Shown one piece after another: positions 33,120-42,232 of a DNA stretch of 49,791 nt. Below the pieces are notes generated by a model. It saw only the letters and a program-made list of their open reading frames with translations. It had not been told where the DNA came from and did no database searches. The position numbers were made by a program, and so were the translations under genes. Numbering within the stretch: position 1 is the first letter of the stretch; the number at the start of each line of letters is the position of its first letter. Source of the DNA: Phycisphaerae bacterium (GTDB lineage Bacteria > Planctomycetota > Phycisphaerae > Sedimentisphaerales > SM23-30); contig JAEIOG010000029.1 in the NCBI GenBank assembly GCA_016342495.1, positions 1 through 49,791 of the forward strand. Reading direction: 5' to 3'.

Positions 33120-35948
33120 ATGTTTTTTAAACACTTAAAGTTAATAATTATCGTTTTACTAATATGTCTAGCTGCAAATGTTATTGCAGCTGATGTAAGC
33201 TACACTGGCAATGGTGATGATCATCTCTGGACCAATGCCGAAAACTGGAATGGGCCTATACCCGACGATAGTTCGGTTGGAGCATCGTTTAATAAAGAAG
33301 GCACAGAAGTAGAAATTACCAATGGCGTAAATGCTGCCTGCAAAGGCTTTATGCTAGGGATGTATGGAGTGACCAATTCCGCTACAATATCTGGCGGCGG
33401 TCTTACCTGTTCATGGCTTGACATTGGCCGAGCTAATCAAAATGGCGGCAATGGCAGTTTGACGATAACTGATGGCAATGTTACTGTTTCGGGAAGTGTA
33501 AAGCTTCCGACCCAATTTTCAACAATGACCAATATTGATAAGATGGGTACAGGGCATATAGATTTATTGGGCGGGACGCTCACCTGTGGCTCATTTTATA
33601 TGGGCAATCAGCAGGTCGGAAATAATGGCGGCATTGGAACTATGGAAATAACCCATGGCACACTTGTCGTAAATGGCAATCAGACCGCACTGCTTCAGGG
33701 ATACATCAATAGCACCTGGATCACGTTTTATGGCGGTGGTGGCGATTATGAATTAGACTATGGTGTTAAAAACTCAGGCAAAACCACCCTGAGTGCTGTA
33801 AGCACTGGTCAAGCTTTCAATCCAAAGCCAAACCATAATGCTGCAAATGTCCCAATTGACAAGGTGCTGAACTGGTCCGTCGAAGCAACTACAGGTTCGG
33901 TTAATGTATATTTTGGGACAGCTGATCCGCCAACATTTATCCGTAACCAGCCCCTAACCGAAAAAACATATGCCCCTGGTCAGTTGGCATATAATACAAC
34001 TTACTATTGGCGTATTGATCAAGTTGATGGTCAGGATGAACTGCAAGGCAATGTCTGGTCATTTAAAACAGAAGGGCCTCCAGCGCAAGCGATGAATCCA
34101 GAGCCTGCTAATTCTGGAAATGGTATAAATCCCAATATAAAATTAAGCTGGACTGATATTCCAGATTCTGATTCATATGATGTTTATTTCGGCGATAGTA
34201 ATCCGCCAGCATTTATTGGCACACAGGACAGCAATGTTTATGATCCGCCAATGCTGTCAGCTAATCAAATTTATTATTGGCGCATTGATTCTCAGAATCA
34301 GCATGGCAAAACCGTTGGCGACGTGTGGAGCTTTACAGTTTCAAATTTCCCTGATGGCGATATTAATGGCGACTGGTTTGTCGATCTGCAGGATTTAAAA
34401 CTTTTCTTTTCGCATTGGCTTGAGGAAGGTTGTCAGCTCAGTAATTGGTGCAGCAATGCTGATGCCAATCAGGATTCTATTGTTAATTTACTGGATTATA
34501 GAATGCTCCAGTCACAGTTTAGCCATCGAAAACCAAATATTATTATTTTCTATACCGACGATCAAGGCTGGGCCGAAACCTCTGTTCCAATGGCTCAAGG
34601 CAGAGCAGATAGCTGTAGTGATTTCCTACAAACTCCAGCACTTGAAAAGATGGCTCAGCAGGGCATGGTCTTTTCCAATGCCTATTCTTGTGCACCAACT
34701 TGTACTCCCAGCCGAGCTGGAATCCAGTTTGGCAAAACTCCAGCTCGACTGAAATATAGCGTTGTCCATGATCGCTTAGCTCATGACAGAGGCATCGACC
34801 TGAAAGATCAGCTTTCAATTGCTCAGCTGGTAAAATCTATTGATTCTGAATATGTTACTGCTCATTTTGGCAAATGGGGCTTTAGTCCCAGATCCCCAGA
34901 TCACGCAGAATATGATCAAAGTGATGGCAACACTAATAATGGTGAAGGCGATTTTCTTTCAGTTCAGGACAGGACCCCATTACCGCCTGACGACCCCAAA
35001 CGAATTTTCAGTATCGCTGACCGTACTGATGCTTTTATCGAAGAGCAGGTCGCCCAGGGAAAACCATTTTTCATGCAGCTGTCCCACTATGCTGTTCATG
35101 TAGATAGCATGGCATTAGCTGAAACAATCGAAAAATATCGAAATCTGCCCGCTGCTTCAGACCCCAAATATCGGGGCGAAGATGCTTATGTTTATGCAGC
35201 TATGATCGAAAATCTTGACACAGCTCTTGGGAGACTATTGCAGAAAGTAGAAGAACTTGGGATTAAAGATAATACTTATATTATTTTTACCTCTGACAAT
35301 GGTGGTGGATTCAGAGGCAATAAACCTTTAAAAGGTGGCAAAGCTAATCTCTGGGAGGGTGGCTTACGTGTCCCAACTGTGATCTGTGGCCCTGGAGTGC
35401 TAAAAGAAACCTATTGCGACACGCCAATTGCTGCATGGGACTTTTTCCCAACGATCAATGAAATAATTGGTGGCCAACCACTGCCAGCTGAATATGATGG
35501 CGGAAGCATTGTCGATTTACTTATGAAAGGCAATGATGGCAATATCAATCGAGGCACAAAAGAACTATTCTTCCATTTTCCATGGTATGGTTCAGCTCCA
35601 CCAGTATCAGCAATGCGTGATGGTGATTATAAACTTATGATGAGCCTTAACAATGATGAATATCGCTTGTTTGATCTTTCTACAGATATTGGCGAAGAAA
35701 ATGACCTGAAATATGCTATGCCTGATCTTGCCCAGCAGATGCATGAAAGGCTTTTGCAATATCTTGAAGATGTCGATGCTGAAGATGTAGAGGACATGAG
35801 GCTCGCCAGGATAAATGAAGTGCAGGGATATATTCAGGACGAATTAGCTAAGCCAAATCCCGATCCTGCAAGAATCCAAAGCCTACAAGAACAAATTGAA
35901 GTGTTCCAGCGGAATCGCCTGCTGGACATGGATGGCAACATATTTTAA
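33120..35948 (+). CDS. Modular secreted sulfatase: beta-repeat, 2 FN3-like, dockerin, CTPSR sulfatase (942 aa)
   Basis: After a signal peptide come a beta-repeat module (about 25-235, DHLWTNAENWNGPIPD), two FN3-like modules (NPPAF- or DPPTF-type, ending TYYWRIDQV and IYYWRIDSQ), and a two-loop dockerin (GDINGDWFVDLQDLKLFFSHW ... ADANQDSIVNLLDY, about 415-460). From residue 465 there is a complete sulfatase: NIIIFYTDDQGW, the formylglycine motif CTPSR (Cys near 528), HFGKWG, and FTSDNGGGFRGNKPLKGGKANLWEGG. The catalytic half is strongly similar to the Tat-exported sulfatase at 40689, which lacks the adaptor part. No ribosome site precedes the ATG, 4 nt after the glycosidase stop, so translation is probably coupled. 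It should desulfate a glycan at the cell surface. Confidence 0.92.
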   Translation: MFFKHLKLIIIVLLICLAANVIAADVSYTGNGDDHLWTNAENWNGPIPDDSSVGASFNKEGTEVEITNGVNAACKGFMLGMYGVTNSATISGGGLTCSWLDIGRANQNGGNGSLTITDGNVTVSGSVKLPTQFSTMTNIDKMGTGHIDLLGGTLTCGSFYMGNQQVGNNGGIGTMEITHGTLVVNGNQTALLQGYINSTWITFYGGGGDYELDYGVKNSGKTTLSAVSTGQAFNPKPNHNAANVPIDKVLNWSVEATTGSVNVYFGTADPPTFIRNQPLTEKTYAPGQLAYNTTYYWRIDQVDGQDELQGNVWSFKTEGPPAQAMNPEPANSGNGINPNIKLSWTDIPDSDSYDVYFGDSNPPAFIGTQDSNVYDPPMLSANQIYYWRIDSQNQHGKTVGDVWSFTVSNFPDGDINGDWFVDLQDLKLFFSHWLEEGCQLSNWCSNADANQDSIVNLLDYRMLQSQFSHRKPNIIIFYTDDQGWAETSVPMAQGRADSCSDFLQTPALEKMAQQGMVFSNAYSCAPTCTPSRAGIQFGKTPARLKYSVVHDRLAHDRGIDLKDQLSIAQLVKSIDSEYVTAHFGKWGFSPRSPDHAEYDQSDGNTNNGEGDFLSVQDRTPLPPDDPKRIFSIADRTDAFIEEQVAQGKPFFMQLSHYAVHVDSMALAETIEKYRNLPAASDPKYRGEDAYVYAAMIENLDTALGRLLQKVEELGIKDNTYIIFTSDNGGGFRGNKPLKGGKANLWEGGLRVPTVICGPGVLKETYCDTPIAAWDFFPTINEIIGGQPLPAEYDGGSIVDLLMKGNDGNINRGTKELFFHFPWYGSAPPVSAMRDGDYKLMMSLNNDEYRLFDLSTDIGEENDLKYAMPDLAQQMHERLLQYLEDVDAEDVEDMRLARINEVQGYIQDELAKPNPDPARIQSLQEQIEVFQRNRLLDMDGNIF

Positions 35949-36286
35949 AGTATCTCTGGGTTGTAGCGCAAAACCTTAATGTCGGCTGGATATATTAAAT
36001 TCAGAGATGGGCTGATCATTTTGGCGTTCTGCTTGAAACACCAGGGATTTCGACCTTAATTCCGAAAGTTGACGAAAAAATCGATTGTCAATGTATGCAG
36101 TATTTGCAAATGTTTTTACCGGTCTTGCCTATTTACAAATGCCACTGCATGTGCAATATTAATGGGATATGTAAATCAGTGTCCTACAATTAAGTGTTTA
36201 TAAAATGGTCAATATATTTTAACAACTTGCAAAATTTTAATAGCACCTGTCAGGTTCCCGGTCTTCGCCGGATTAGGAGATTTGAA
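35949..36286. other. Non-coding region with the third promoter element
   Basis: No gene is seen in this 338-nt stretch. No clear terminator follows the modular sulfatase gene. The conserved element at 36104-36160 sits about 130 nt before the next start. Confidence 0.55.
36104..36160 (+). promoter_or_regulatory. Conserved promoter/operator element, copy C
   Basis: TTGCAAATGTTTTT, 11 nt, then CTATTTACAAAT, leading into -35 TTTACA (36132), a 17-nt spacer and a poor -10 AATATT (36155). The words TTGCAAA and TTACAAA are 29 bp apart, as in copies A and B. Confidence 0.65.
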
Positions 36287-37201
36287 ATGAAGAGGTTAGT
36301 TTGCTTAATTATTGCAATGTCGTTTAACAGTATTTGTGAGGGAAACATCTTTACTGACGCCACAGGTGACCATTACTGGGGTAACCCTGACAACTGGAGT
36401 GATTTTCATATTCCCAATAGTTGTACCTTGAATGGAAGGGCCAATGCTGTTAGTTTTTTAAGCAATACTATGATGAATATTGGTTCTGGTGAGGACCGTC
36501 ACTGTTACGGTTTTCACCTAGGCGTTTATGGATCAGGTAATGACGTTGTAGTAAATATTGATGGCGGTTCCTTGTGCGTTGGCCCCTGGGGTGTGGAGGT
36601 TGGCTTTGGTGATTCTGGTTATAGCGATTATGACACTACTGTCAACATGACAGGCGGCGTTATTAAAACATCCTCGCTAATGGTTCCAAGGCATTTTGAT
36701 AATTCAGGAACAGTTAGTGACGGTGTCGGTGTTATTAATGCCAGCAGTGGCGTGATCAATGCAAATTTTCTTAATATAGGTATGGGGGATGGAGTTGGTA
36801 CTGTTAATCTTAGTGGCGATGCAGTTGTTAATTTAGATACATCGCTTCAGATGAATACTTTTTTGGCCGGCTGGGATGAGCTTTCATTGGCTCATACCGC
36901 TTCTTTGGTTATTGATGACAGTGCTCATATTACAATAGGCGGTTACGGTGATTACACACCTGGCCCTGGTGATCCAACCATTGAAGAAATCATTCAGATG
37001 GAATTAGATATCTATCAGGCTTATATTGATTTTGGCTGGATTACCTCCAATACAGGTCCTTTGGCAATGAATTATAATGAAGCAACTGATACAATCGTTA
37101 TTGTACCAGAGCCAGCGACAATGCTGCTTCTTGGGCTTGGCGTTATGCTTGTTCGTAGAAAAAAGTTAGTGGCAGGGGTCCAAACAGACTATAGAATTTA
37201 G
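36287..37201 (+). CDS. PEP-CTERM beta-repeat surface protein (304 aa)
   Basis: The signal peptide is MKRLVCLIIAMSFNSICEG. The mature part opens with DHYWGNPDNWSDFHIP and has repeats such as VNIDGGSLCVG, VNMTGGVIKTS, INASSGVINANFLNIGMG and VNLSGDAVVNLD, a parallel-strand pattern. The PEP-CTERM sorting signal is VPEPATMLLLGLGVMLVRRKK, followed by an unusual 12-residue tail. It is a paralogue of the protein at 24946, with the middle SSGVIN/LSGDAVVN part almost identical. I use the ATG at 36287, with TAGGAG 7 nt before it, instead of a start 31 codons earlier. It precedes the third GH127 gene by 51 nt and probably shares its transcript. Confidence 0.9.
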   Translation: MKRLVCLIIAMSFNSICEGNIFTDATGDHYWGNPDNWSDFHIPNSCTLNGRANAVSFLSNTMMNIGSGEDRHCYGFHLGVYGSGNDVVVNIDGGSLCVGPWGVEVGFGDSGYSDYDTTVNMTGGVIKTSSLMVPRHFDNSGTVSDGVGVINASSGVINANFLNIGMGDGVGTVNLSGDAVVNLDTSLQMNTFLAGWDELSLAHTASLVIDDSAHITIGGYGDYTPGPGDPTIEEIIQMELDIYQAYIDFGWITSNTGPLAMNYNEATDTIVIVPEPATMLLLGLGVMLVRRKKLVAGVQTDYRI

Positions 37202-37252
37202 GAGTGAAATATTGCTAACCAAAGATTGTGAAAATCGACTAAGGAGATTATT

Positions 37253-39448
37253 ATGTTTATGCGTTTGATGATAGTTTTTTCTCTTTGTACAGCTGTTTTT
37301 GCCGCTGAGACTAAAGAGCATATAAAAGTTCAAACTGACAGAAATGTTATTCATCCCTTTAATTACGAAGGTGTTGAACTTTTGCCTGGCCGATTGCATG
37401 ACCAGTATAACCAGGTGAAAGATTTTTATCTTAAACTGCGTAATAATGATATTTTAAAGGGTTTTCGTCAACGCCATAAAAGCCATACTCCTGGCAGAGA
37501 GCTTGGCGGCGCATATAGTGATTCAGGTTTGACTTTTGGCCAATGGTTAAGTGCCTATGCCAGAATGTATAAAGTTACAGGTGATACAGCGATTAAGGAT
37601 AAAGTTGTTTCCCTGATGGAAGAATGGGCCAAGACTATCGATGAAGATGGTTTTTTTGGCTACCATAATCCGCCCCACAATCCCGGCCATTATATCTATG
37701 ATAAAATGGTAGGTGGCCTGGTCGATATTTATGAATATACAGGCAATGAAAACGCTATCAAGCATCTCGATACGATAACCACCTGGGCAGAAAAAAATCT
37801 TGATCGGAGCAATCCTTTTGCCCTGCCTTCAGAGTGGTACACTCTAAATGAAAATCTTTATAGAGCATATCTTCTAACAGGCGATAAGCGCTATTATGAC
37901 TTTGGCAAAGTTTGGGAATACAATGACTACTGGGATATTTTTGCTAAAGAGCAAAGCCCATTTCAGGATATATTAAAGTCAAACCCAAAGCATGAAAGCT
38001 ATCATGGCTATAGTCATGTCAATGCTTTTAGCGGTGCCTCTTTAGCCTATGAAGTTACAGGCCAGCGACATTATCTCGATGCCGTTGTCAATGGCTATAA
38101 ATTCCTGAAAGAAACCCAGCTGTTCGCTACAGGCGGTTTTGGCCCAGAAGAAGGTTTTATTGTGCCCAATAGTATGCCTGAGATTCTCGAAGGCGATCAG
38201 CGGGGTGAATCTAATGTTCCTGTTCGGTTTCATTTTGAAACAGCTTGTGGCTCCTGGGCAGCTTTTAAAATGAGCCGTGATTTAATGAGATTTACAGGCG
38301 ATGCTCAATATGGCGACTGGATCGAGCGTTTAATCTATAATGGTGTCGGTGCCATGCCTCCTATGAATGAAGATGGGATGATAATGTATGGCTCTTGCTA
38401 TCATCACAAGGGCGCCCAGAAGAAGCTTTTTACTGTCTGGTTTTGCTGTAGCGGCACCTTGCCCATCGATGTTGTTGATTATCATAATCTTATTTATTTT
38501 CACGATAAAGACAATCTTTATGTCAATCTTTTTGTCCCTTCAAAAGTGCAATGGGATGGCCCTGACGGTAAAGTTAAATTAACCCAAAAGCATCGTTTCC
38601 CCGAAAAAGATTTTGTCAATTTTGAAATCGATCCTGAAATTTCAGGAGAATTTGGAGTAAAATTCAGAGTGCCACTGTGGGCAGATAAAGGGATAAAAGT
38701 CAAAGTCAATGATAAAGAAGTTGATGTCAAATGCATCCCTGGCAAATGGGCAACTATTCGTAGAAATTGGAAAAAGGGTGATAAAGTTTCGCTTCAGTTT
38801 GATATGACCGCAAGAGGCGAACCCTTACCTGGATGCATAACACCCCTAGCGGTAATGTGTGGTCCGGTTGTAATGGTGCAGGCATCAGCGCGTGAGGAAG
38901 AAGGTTGGCTTGCAAAAGTTAGCGATTTGCGTTTCCCAGCAGATTGGCTGTCAGTAGGTAGCCAGGTAAGTGTTGATCAAACTCGGGGTTTGCATTCAAA
39001 CCAGGTTTTGCGACCATTTTATGATATGAATGTCGGCGAATATTATCAGATGTATTTTGATCGCTGGGGGCAAAAAGAAATATTGCCTGAAGAAATGGAA
39101 TTTAAAGGCGATTGGACTACAAAAGGAGTCAGTCGATATTCAGCCAAACCAGGAAGCAGCTTTGAATGTAAATTTAATGGCTCTGCAATTATCTGGGAAG
39201 GGCGCCGTCATAATAACGCTGGAATCGCCAAGATTTTTATTGATGGAAAAGAAGTTGAAAATGTCGACCAATATGGCTACACTGATGTGTATGTACAAAG
39301 GCTTGATCAGCGTGAAGTTCCTTTCCGCTATTCGCTATCAAACTTAGGTGGCGGTGAGCATCATATTAAAGTGACGTTATCGCCCCAAAAGAATCCTTCC
39401 TCAAAGGGAACCGAAATAAATATTAAGAGATTGTTAGTTTTTCCATAA
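37253..39448 (+). CDS. Secreted GH127-like glycosidase, third copy (731 aa)
   Basis: A signal peptide (FMRLMIVFSLCTAVFAA) precedes a DUF1680/GH127-type (alpha/alpha)6 domain. The active-site signatures are FHFETACGSWAAFKMSRDLM (Glu and Cys near 327) and FTVWFCCSGTLP (Cys pair near 397). They keep the Glu-Cys-Cys-Cys set but differ from the two other paralogues, where the second motif is CxCCPxN. The beta-sandwich region follows (about 430-600), and a C-terminal domain (about 610-731, from DRWGQKEILPEEMEF) resembles a carbohydrate-binding sandwich. This subgroup may have a different specificity from beta-L-arabinofuranosidase. AAGGAG lies upstream of the ATG at 37253. Confidence 0.9.
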   Translation: MFMRLMIVFSLCTAVFAAETKEHIKVQTDRNVIHPFNYEGVELLPGRLHDQYNQVKDFYLKLRNNDILKGFRQRHKSHTPGRELGGAYSDSGLTFGQWLSAYARMYKVTGDTAIKDKVVSLMEEWAKTIDEDGFFGYHNPPHNPGHYIYDKMVGGLVDIYEYTGNENAIKHLDTITTWAEKNLDRSNPFALPSEWYTLNENLYRAYLLTGDKRYYDFGKVWEYNDYWDIFAKEQSPFQDILKSNPKHESYHGYSHVNAFSGASLAYEVTGQRHYLDAVVNGYKFLKETQLFATGGFGPEEGFIVPNSMPEILEGDQRGESNVPVRFHFETACGSWAAFKMSRDLMRFTGDAQYGDWIERLIYNGVGAMPPMNEDGMIMYGSCYHHKGAQKKLFTVWFCCSGTLPIDVVDYHNLIYFHDKDNLYVNLFVPSKVQWDGPDGKVKLTQKHRFPEKDFVNFEIDPEISGEFGVKFRVPLWADKGIKVKVNDKEVDVKCIPGKWATIRRNWKKGDKVSLQFDMTARGEPLPGCITPLAVMCGPVVMVQASAREEEGWLAKVSDLRFPADWLSVGSQVSVDQTRGLHSNQVLRPFYDMNVGEYYQMYFDRWGQKEILPEEMEFKGDWTTKGVSRYSAKPGSSFECKFNGSAIIWEGRRHNNAGIAKIFIDGKEVENVDQYGYTDVYVQRLDQREVPFRYSLSNLGGGEHHIKVTLSPQKNPSSKGTEINIKRLLVFP

Positions 39449-39478
39449 GAATATAATAACGTTTTAGGAGTTTTGTTA

Positions 39479-40603
39479 ATGTTAGGTAGATTATTATTCG
39501 TTGCAGCATTGTTTGTCAGTTTTTGTGGTTGTCAATCTGGTCAGAAATCAATTACGAAGGATTCTTTTGGGTCCACAGGTGATGGCAAGAAAGTTGATGT
39601 TTACACTTTGACTAATGCCAATGGTGTCCAGGTGGAAATTACGAATTATGGCGCTATTGTCGTTTCGCTCAAGGTGCCTGACCGCAATGGTGAAATAGCG
39701 GATATTACTCTGGGATATGACAAGCTCGAAGACTATATAAAAGATACGCCTTATTTTGGGGCAATTGTTGGCAGATATGGTAATCGTATTGCCAAAGGTA
39801 AATTCACGCTCGATGGTAAGGGATACACCCTGGCAACAAATAATGACGAAAATCATCTGCATGGCGGAATCAAAGGCTATGACAAAGTCGTTTGGGAAGC
39901 AGAAATGGTTGAACGTTGTGATAGTGTTGGCTTAAAACTCAGCTACTTAAGCAAAGATGGCGAAGAAGGATATCCCGGCAATGTACAAATAACAGTTACA
40001 TATCTTCTCAATAATGATAATGAACTTGATATCGAATATCATGCTACAACTGATAAAGCTACCCCTTTCAATCCAACCCATCATAGCTATTTTAATCTCG
40101 CAGGTCAAGGCAATGGCGATATCCTCAATCATCAAATGATGATCAATGCAGATCGCTTCACTCCCGTCGATGCTGGACTTATTCCTACTGGCCAGCTTAA
40201 AAGTGTCAAAGGCACACCAATGGATTTTACCACACCAACAGCAATAGGTAAGAGAGTAAATCAAAATGACCAACAGCTCGTATATGGCAAAGGCTATGAT
40301 CATAATTGGGTGCTGAACGATTGGGATGGAAAAATGAATTCCGCTGCCAAAGTTTATGAACCAACCTCTGGCAGAGTTATGGAAGTCTTGACAACCGAAC
40401 CTGGTATCCAGTTTTACTGTGGTAATTTTCTTGATGGCAGCAATGTCGGCAAAGGTGGCAAGGTTTACGAACATCGCTTTGGCTTCTGTCTGGAAACTCA
40501 GCACTTCCCAGATTCACCTAATCAAAAGGATTTCCCATCGACAATACTCAAACCTGGTGAAACTTATTCACACAGAACAATCTACAAGTTTTATACTAAG
40601 TAA
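39479..40603 (+). CDS. galM: Aldose 1-epimerase (mutarotase), lipoprotein (374 aa)
   Basis: The GalM/DUF4432-type beta-sandwich is complete: ITNYGAIVVSLKVPDRNG, YFGAIVGRYGNRIAKGKF (with the substrate-binding Arg), NHLHGGIKGYDKVVWEA (His), FNPTHHSYFNLAG (catalytic His), and GIQFYCGNFLDG with a downstream FCLETQHFPDSPNQ (catalytic Glu). It interconverts alpha and beta anomers of free sugars. The signal MLGRLLFVAALFVSFCGC has a lipobox, so the enzyme works in the periplasm on sugars released by the GH enzymes. I use the ATG at 39479 (AGGAG 8 nt upstream) instead of a TTG two codons before. A strong terminator follows. Confidence 0.95.
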   Translation: MLGRLLFVAALFVSFCGCQSGQKSITKDSFGSTGDGKKVDVYTLTNANGVQVEITNYGAIVVSLKVPDRNGEIADITLGYDKLEDYIKDTPYFGAIVGRYGNRIAKGKFTLDGKGYTLATNNDENHLHGGIKGYDKVVWEAEMVERCDSVGLKLSYLSKDGEEGYPGNVQITVTYLLNNDNELDIEYHATTDKATPFNPTHHSYFNLAGQGNGDILNHQMMINADRFTPVDAGLIPTGQLKSVKGTPMDFTTPTAIGKRVNQNDQQLVYGKGYDHNWVLNDWDGKMNSAAKVYEPTSGRVMEVLTTEPGIQFYCGNFLDGSNVGKGGKVYEHRFGFCLETQHFPDSPNQKDFPSTILKPGETYSHRTIYKFYTK

Positions 40604-40614
40604 GATTAAGTTTT

Positions 40615-40641
40615 AGCCCCCGAGCCTGTCTCGGGGGTTTC
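40615..40641 (+). terminator. Rho-independent terminator after the epimerase gene
   Basis: CCCCCGAG (40617-40624) and CTCGGGGG (40630-40637) form a perfect G+C-rich 8-bp stem with a 5-nt loop, followed by TTTCGCTT. It ends the PEP-CTERM, GH127 and epimerase unit. Confidence 0.8.
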
Positions 40642-40688
40642 GCTTAAAATAGGATTTGACTAGCCAAATAATTGAAGGCACACTCATT

Positions 40689-42227
40689 ATGAACAAAATT
40701 ATTTCACGCAGAAAATTTCTCAAAAAATCAGGTTTAGCTATTTCAACAATTGCCATTTGTGCTTGCAGCGCACAGCAAAATAGCATCGCAGCTGCTCCTA
40801 AAGCCAAGCCTAATATAATCCTTTTCCTGACAGATGATCAGGGCTGGACAGATACTTCTGTACAAATGATGAAAGACAGGCCTGACAGTAAAAGCGATTT
40901 TTACCAAACTCCTGCATTGGAACGCTTAGCTAAAGATGGAATGATCTTTTCTTCGGCTTATTCGCCTGCTCCTACATGCACCCCTACACGCACAAGTTTG
41001 CAATTTGGTAAATCTCCTGCCAGACTTCGCCAAACAGTGGTGCATGATGTTCTTGCCAAGCAAAATGGATGGGACTGCAAAGATGAAATTACCATAGGGC
41101 AAATGATAAAGAAAATCGATCCCTCATATGCAACCGCACATCTGGGAAAATGGGGCATTGATGTATTGCGCACACCAGAAAAAGCTGGCTATGATGTCAC
41201 CGATGGCAATACCAACAATGGCGAAGGTGATTGGCTGGTTCATATGAAAAAGCCATTGCCCGATGATGACCCTAAACGGATTTTCAGTGTGACCAAAAGA
41301 GCGAATGATTTTATGGAAGCTCAGGCAAAGGCACAAAACCCTTTCTTTATGCAGATAAGTCATTATGCTGTACACGTATCCAATTTTGCTCGCAAGAAAA
41401 CTATCGAAAAATACCTGAAGCTCCCACGCGGCCAAAAATGCATCGATAGTGATTACAAACAACCTTATCCTAATCGTAACAGCTGGATGATGAACTATGC
41501 AGCTATGATTGAAGACCTCGATACTGGTTTGGCGATGGTGCTTGATAAAGTCCAATCCCTTGGCATTAAAGATAACACTTATATAATTTTTATTTCAGAT
41601 AATGGCGGCGGTTTCAGAGACAACAAACCTCTCAAGGGCGGCAAAGCTAATCTGTGGGAGGGTGGCTTGAGAGTTCCTATGGTCGTTGCTGGCCCGGATG
41701 TGCCGAAAAATACTTATTGTGATGAGCCCGTCGTTGGCTGGGATTTATATCCCACCTTTAGCGAACTTGCTGGTAATAATAAGTCCTTGCCTAAAGAATA
41801 TGATGGCGGCAGCTTATGCGATTTATTTAAAAAAGGCAATGACGGCAAGGTCAAGCGTGGCACCCAAGAACTCATTTTCCATTTCCCATGGTATGCTGGC
41901 ACCTTGCCCATGTCCACAATAAGGGATGGCGATTACAAGTTAGCAATGAATCTGCTTAATAAAGAATATCGCCTTTACAATCTAGCCAAAGACATTGGTG
42001 AAGAAAATGATATCTCTGGCAAATATCCCACGATAGCTAAAAAACTTCACAGTAAGCTTGAAAACTATCTCAAAGAAGTACAAGCAGAAGACCTCCAGGA
42101 AATGTATGCTGCCAGAATTAAGGAACTCCATGGTTATATGGAAAAAGATGCCAATGACCCAGAAGCATTAAAACGCCATCAAAACGGTTTAGATCAAGTC
42201 AAGCGTTCCCAAAGTCAAAAATGGTAA
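40689..42227 (+). CDS. Tat-exported sulfatase with CTPTR site (512 aa)
   Basis: A twin-arginine signal (SRRKFLKKSGLAISTIAICAC, possibly a lipoprotein) leads into an S1-type sulfatase: NIILFLTDDQGW, formylglycine motif CTPTR (Cys near 97), HLGKWG, and FISDNGGGFRDNKPLKGGKANLWEGG. It is a close paralogue of the catalytic half of the protein at 33120, including the C-terminal EVQAEDLQEMYAARI stretch. I choose the ATG at 40689, just before the Tat motif, with GAAGG upstream. The stop overlaps a possible ATG of the glycosidase gene by 7 nt, so the two are coupled. The order, sulfatase then glycosidase, is the reverse of the modular pair. Confidence 0.94.
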   Translation: MNKIISRRKFLKKSGLAISTIAICACSAQQNSIAAAPKAKPNIILFLTDDQGWTDTSVQMMKDRPDSKSDFYQTPALERLAKDGMIFSSAYSPAPTCTPTRTSLQFGKSPARLRQTVVHDVLAKQNGWDCKDEITIGQMIKKIDPSYATAHLGKWGIDVLRTPEKAGYDVTDGNTNNGEGDWLVHMKKPLPDDDPKRIFSVTKRANDFMEAQAKAQNPFFMQISHYAVHVSNFARKKTIEKYLKLPRGQKCIDSDYKQPYPNRNSWMMNYAAMIEDLDTGLAMVLDKVQSLGIKDNTYIIFISDNGGGFRDNKPLKGGKANLWEGGLRVPMVVAGPDVPKNTYCDEPVVGWDLYPTFSELAGNNKSLPKEYDGGSLCDLFKKGNDGKVKRGTQELIFHFPWYAGTLPMSTIRDGDYKLAMNLLNKEYRLYNLAKDIGEENDISGKYPTIAKKLHSKLENYLKEVQAEDLQEMYAARIKELHGYMEKDANDPEALKRHQNGLDQVKRSQSQKW

Positions 42228-42232
42228 TTGAT

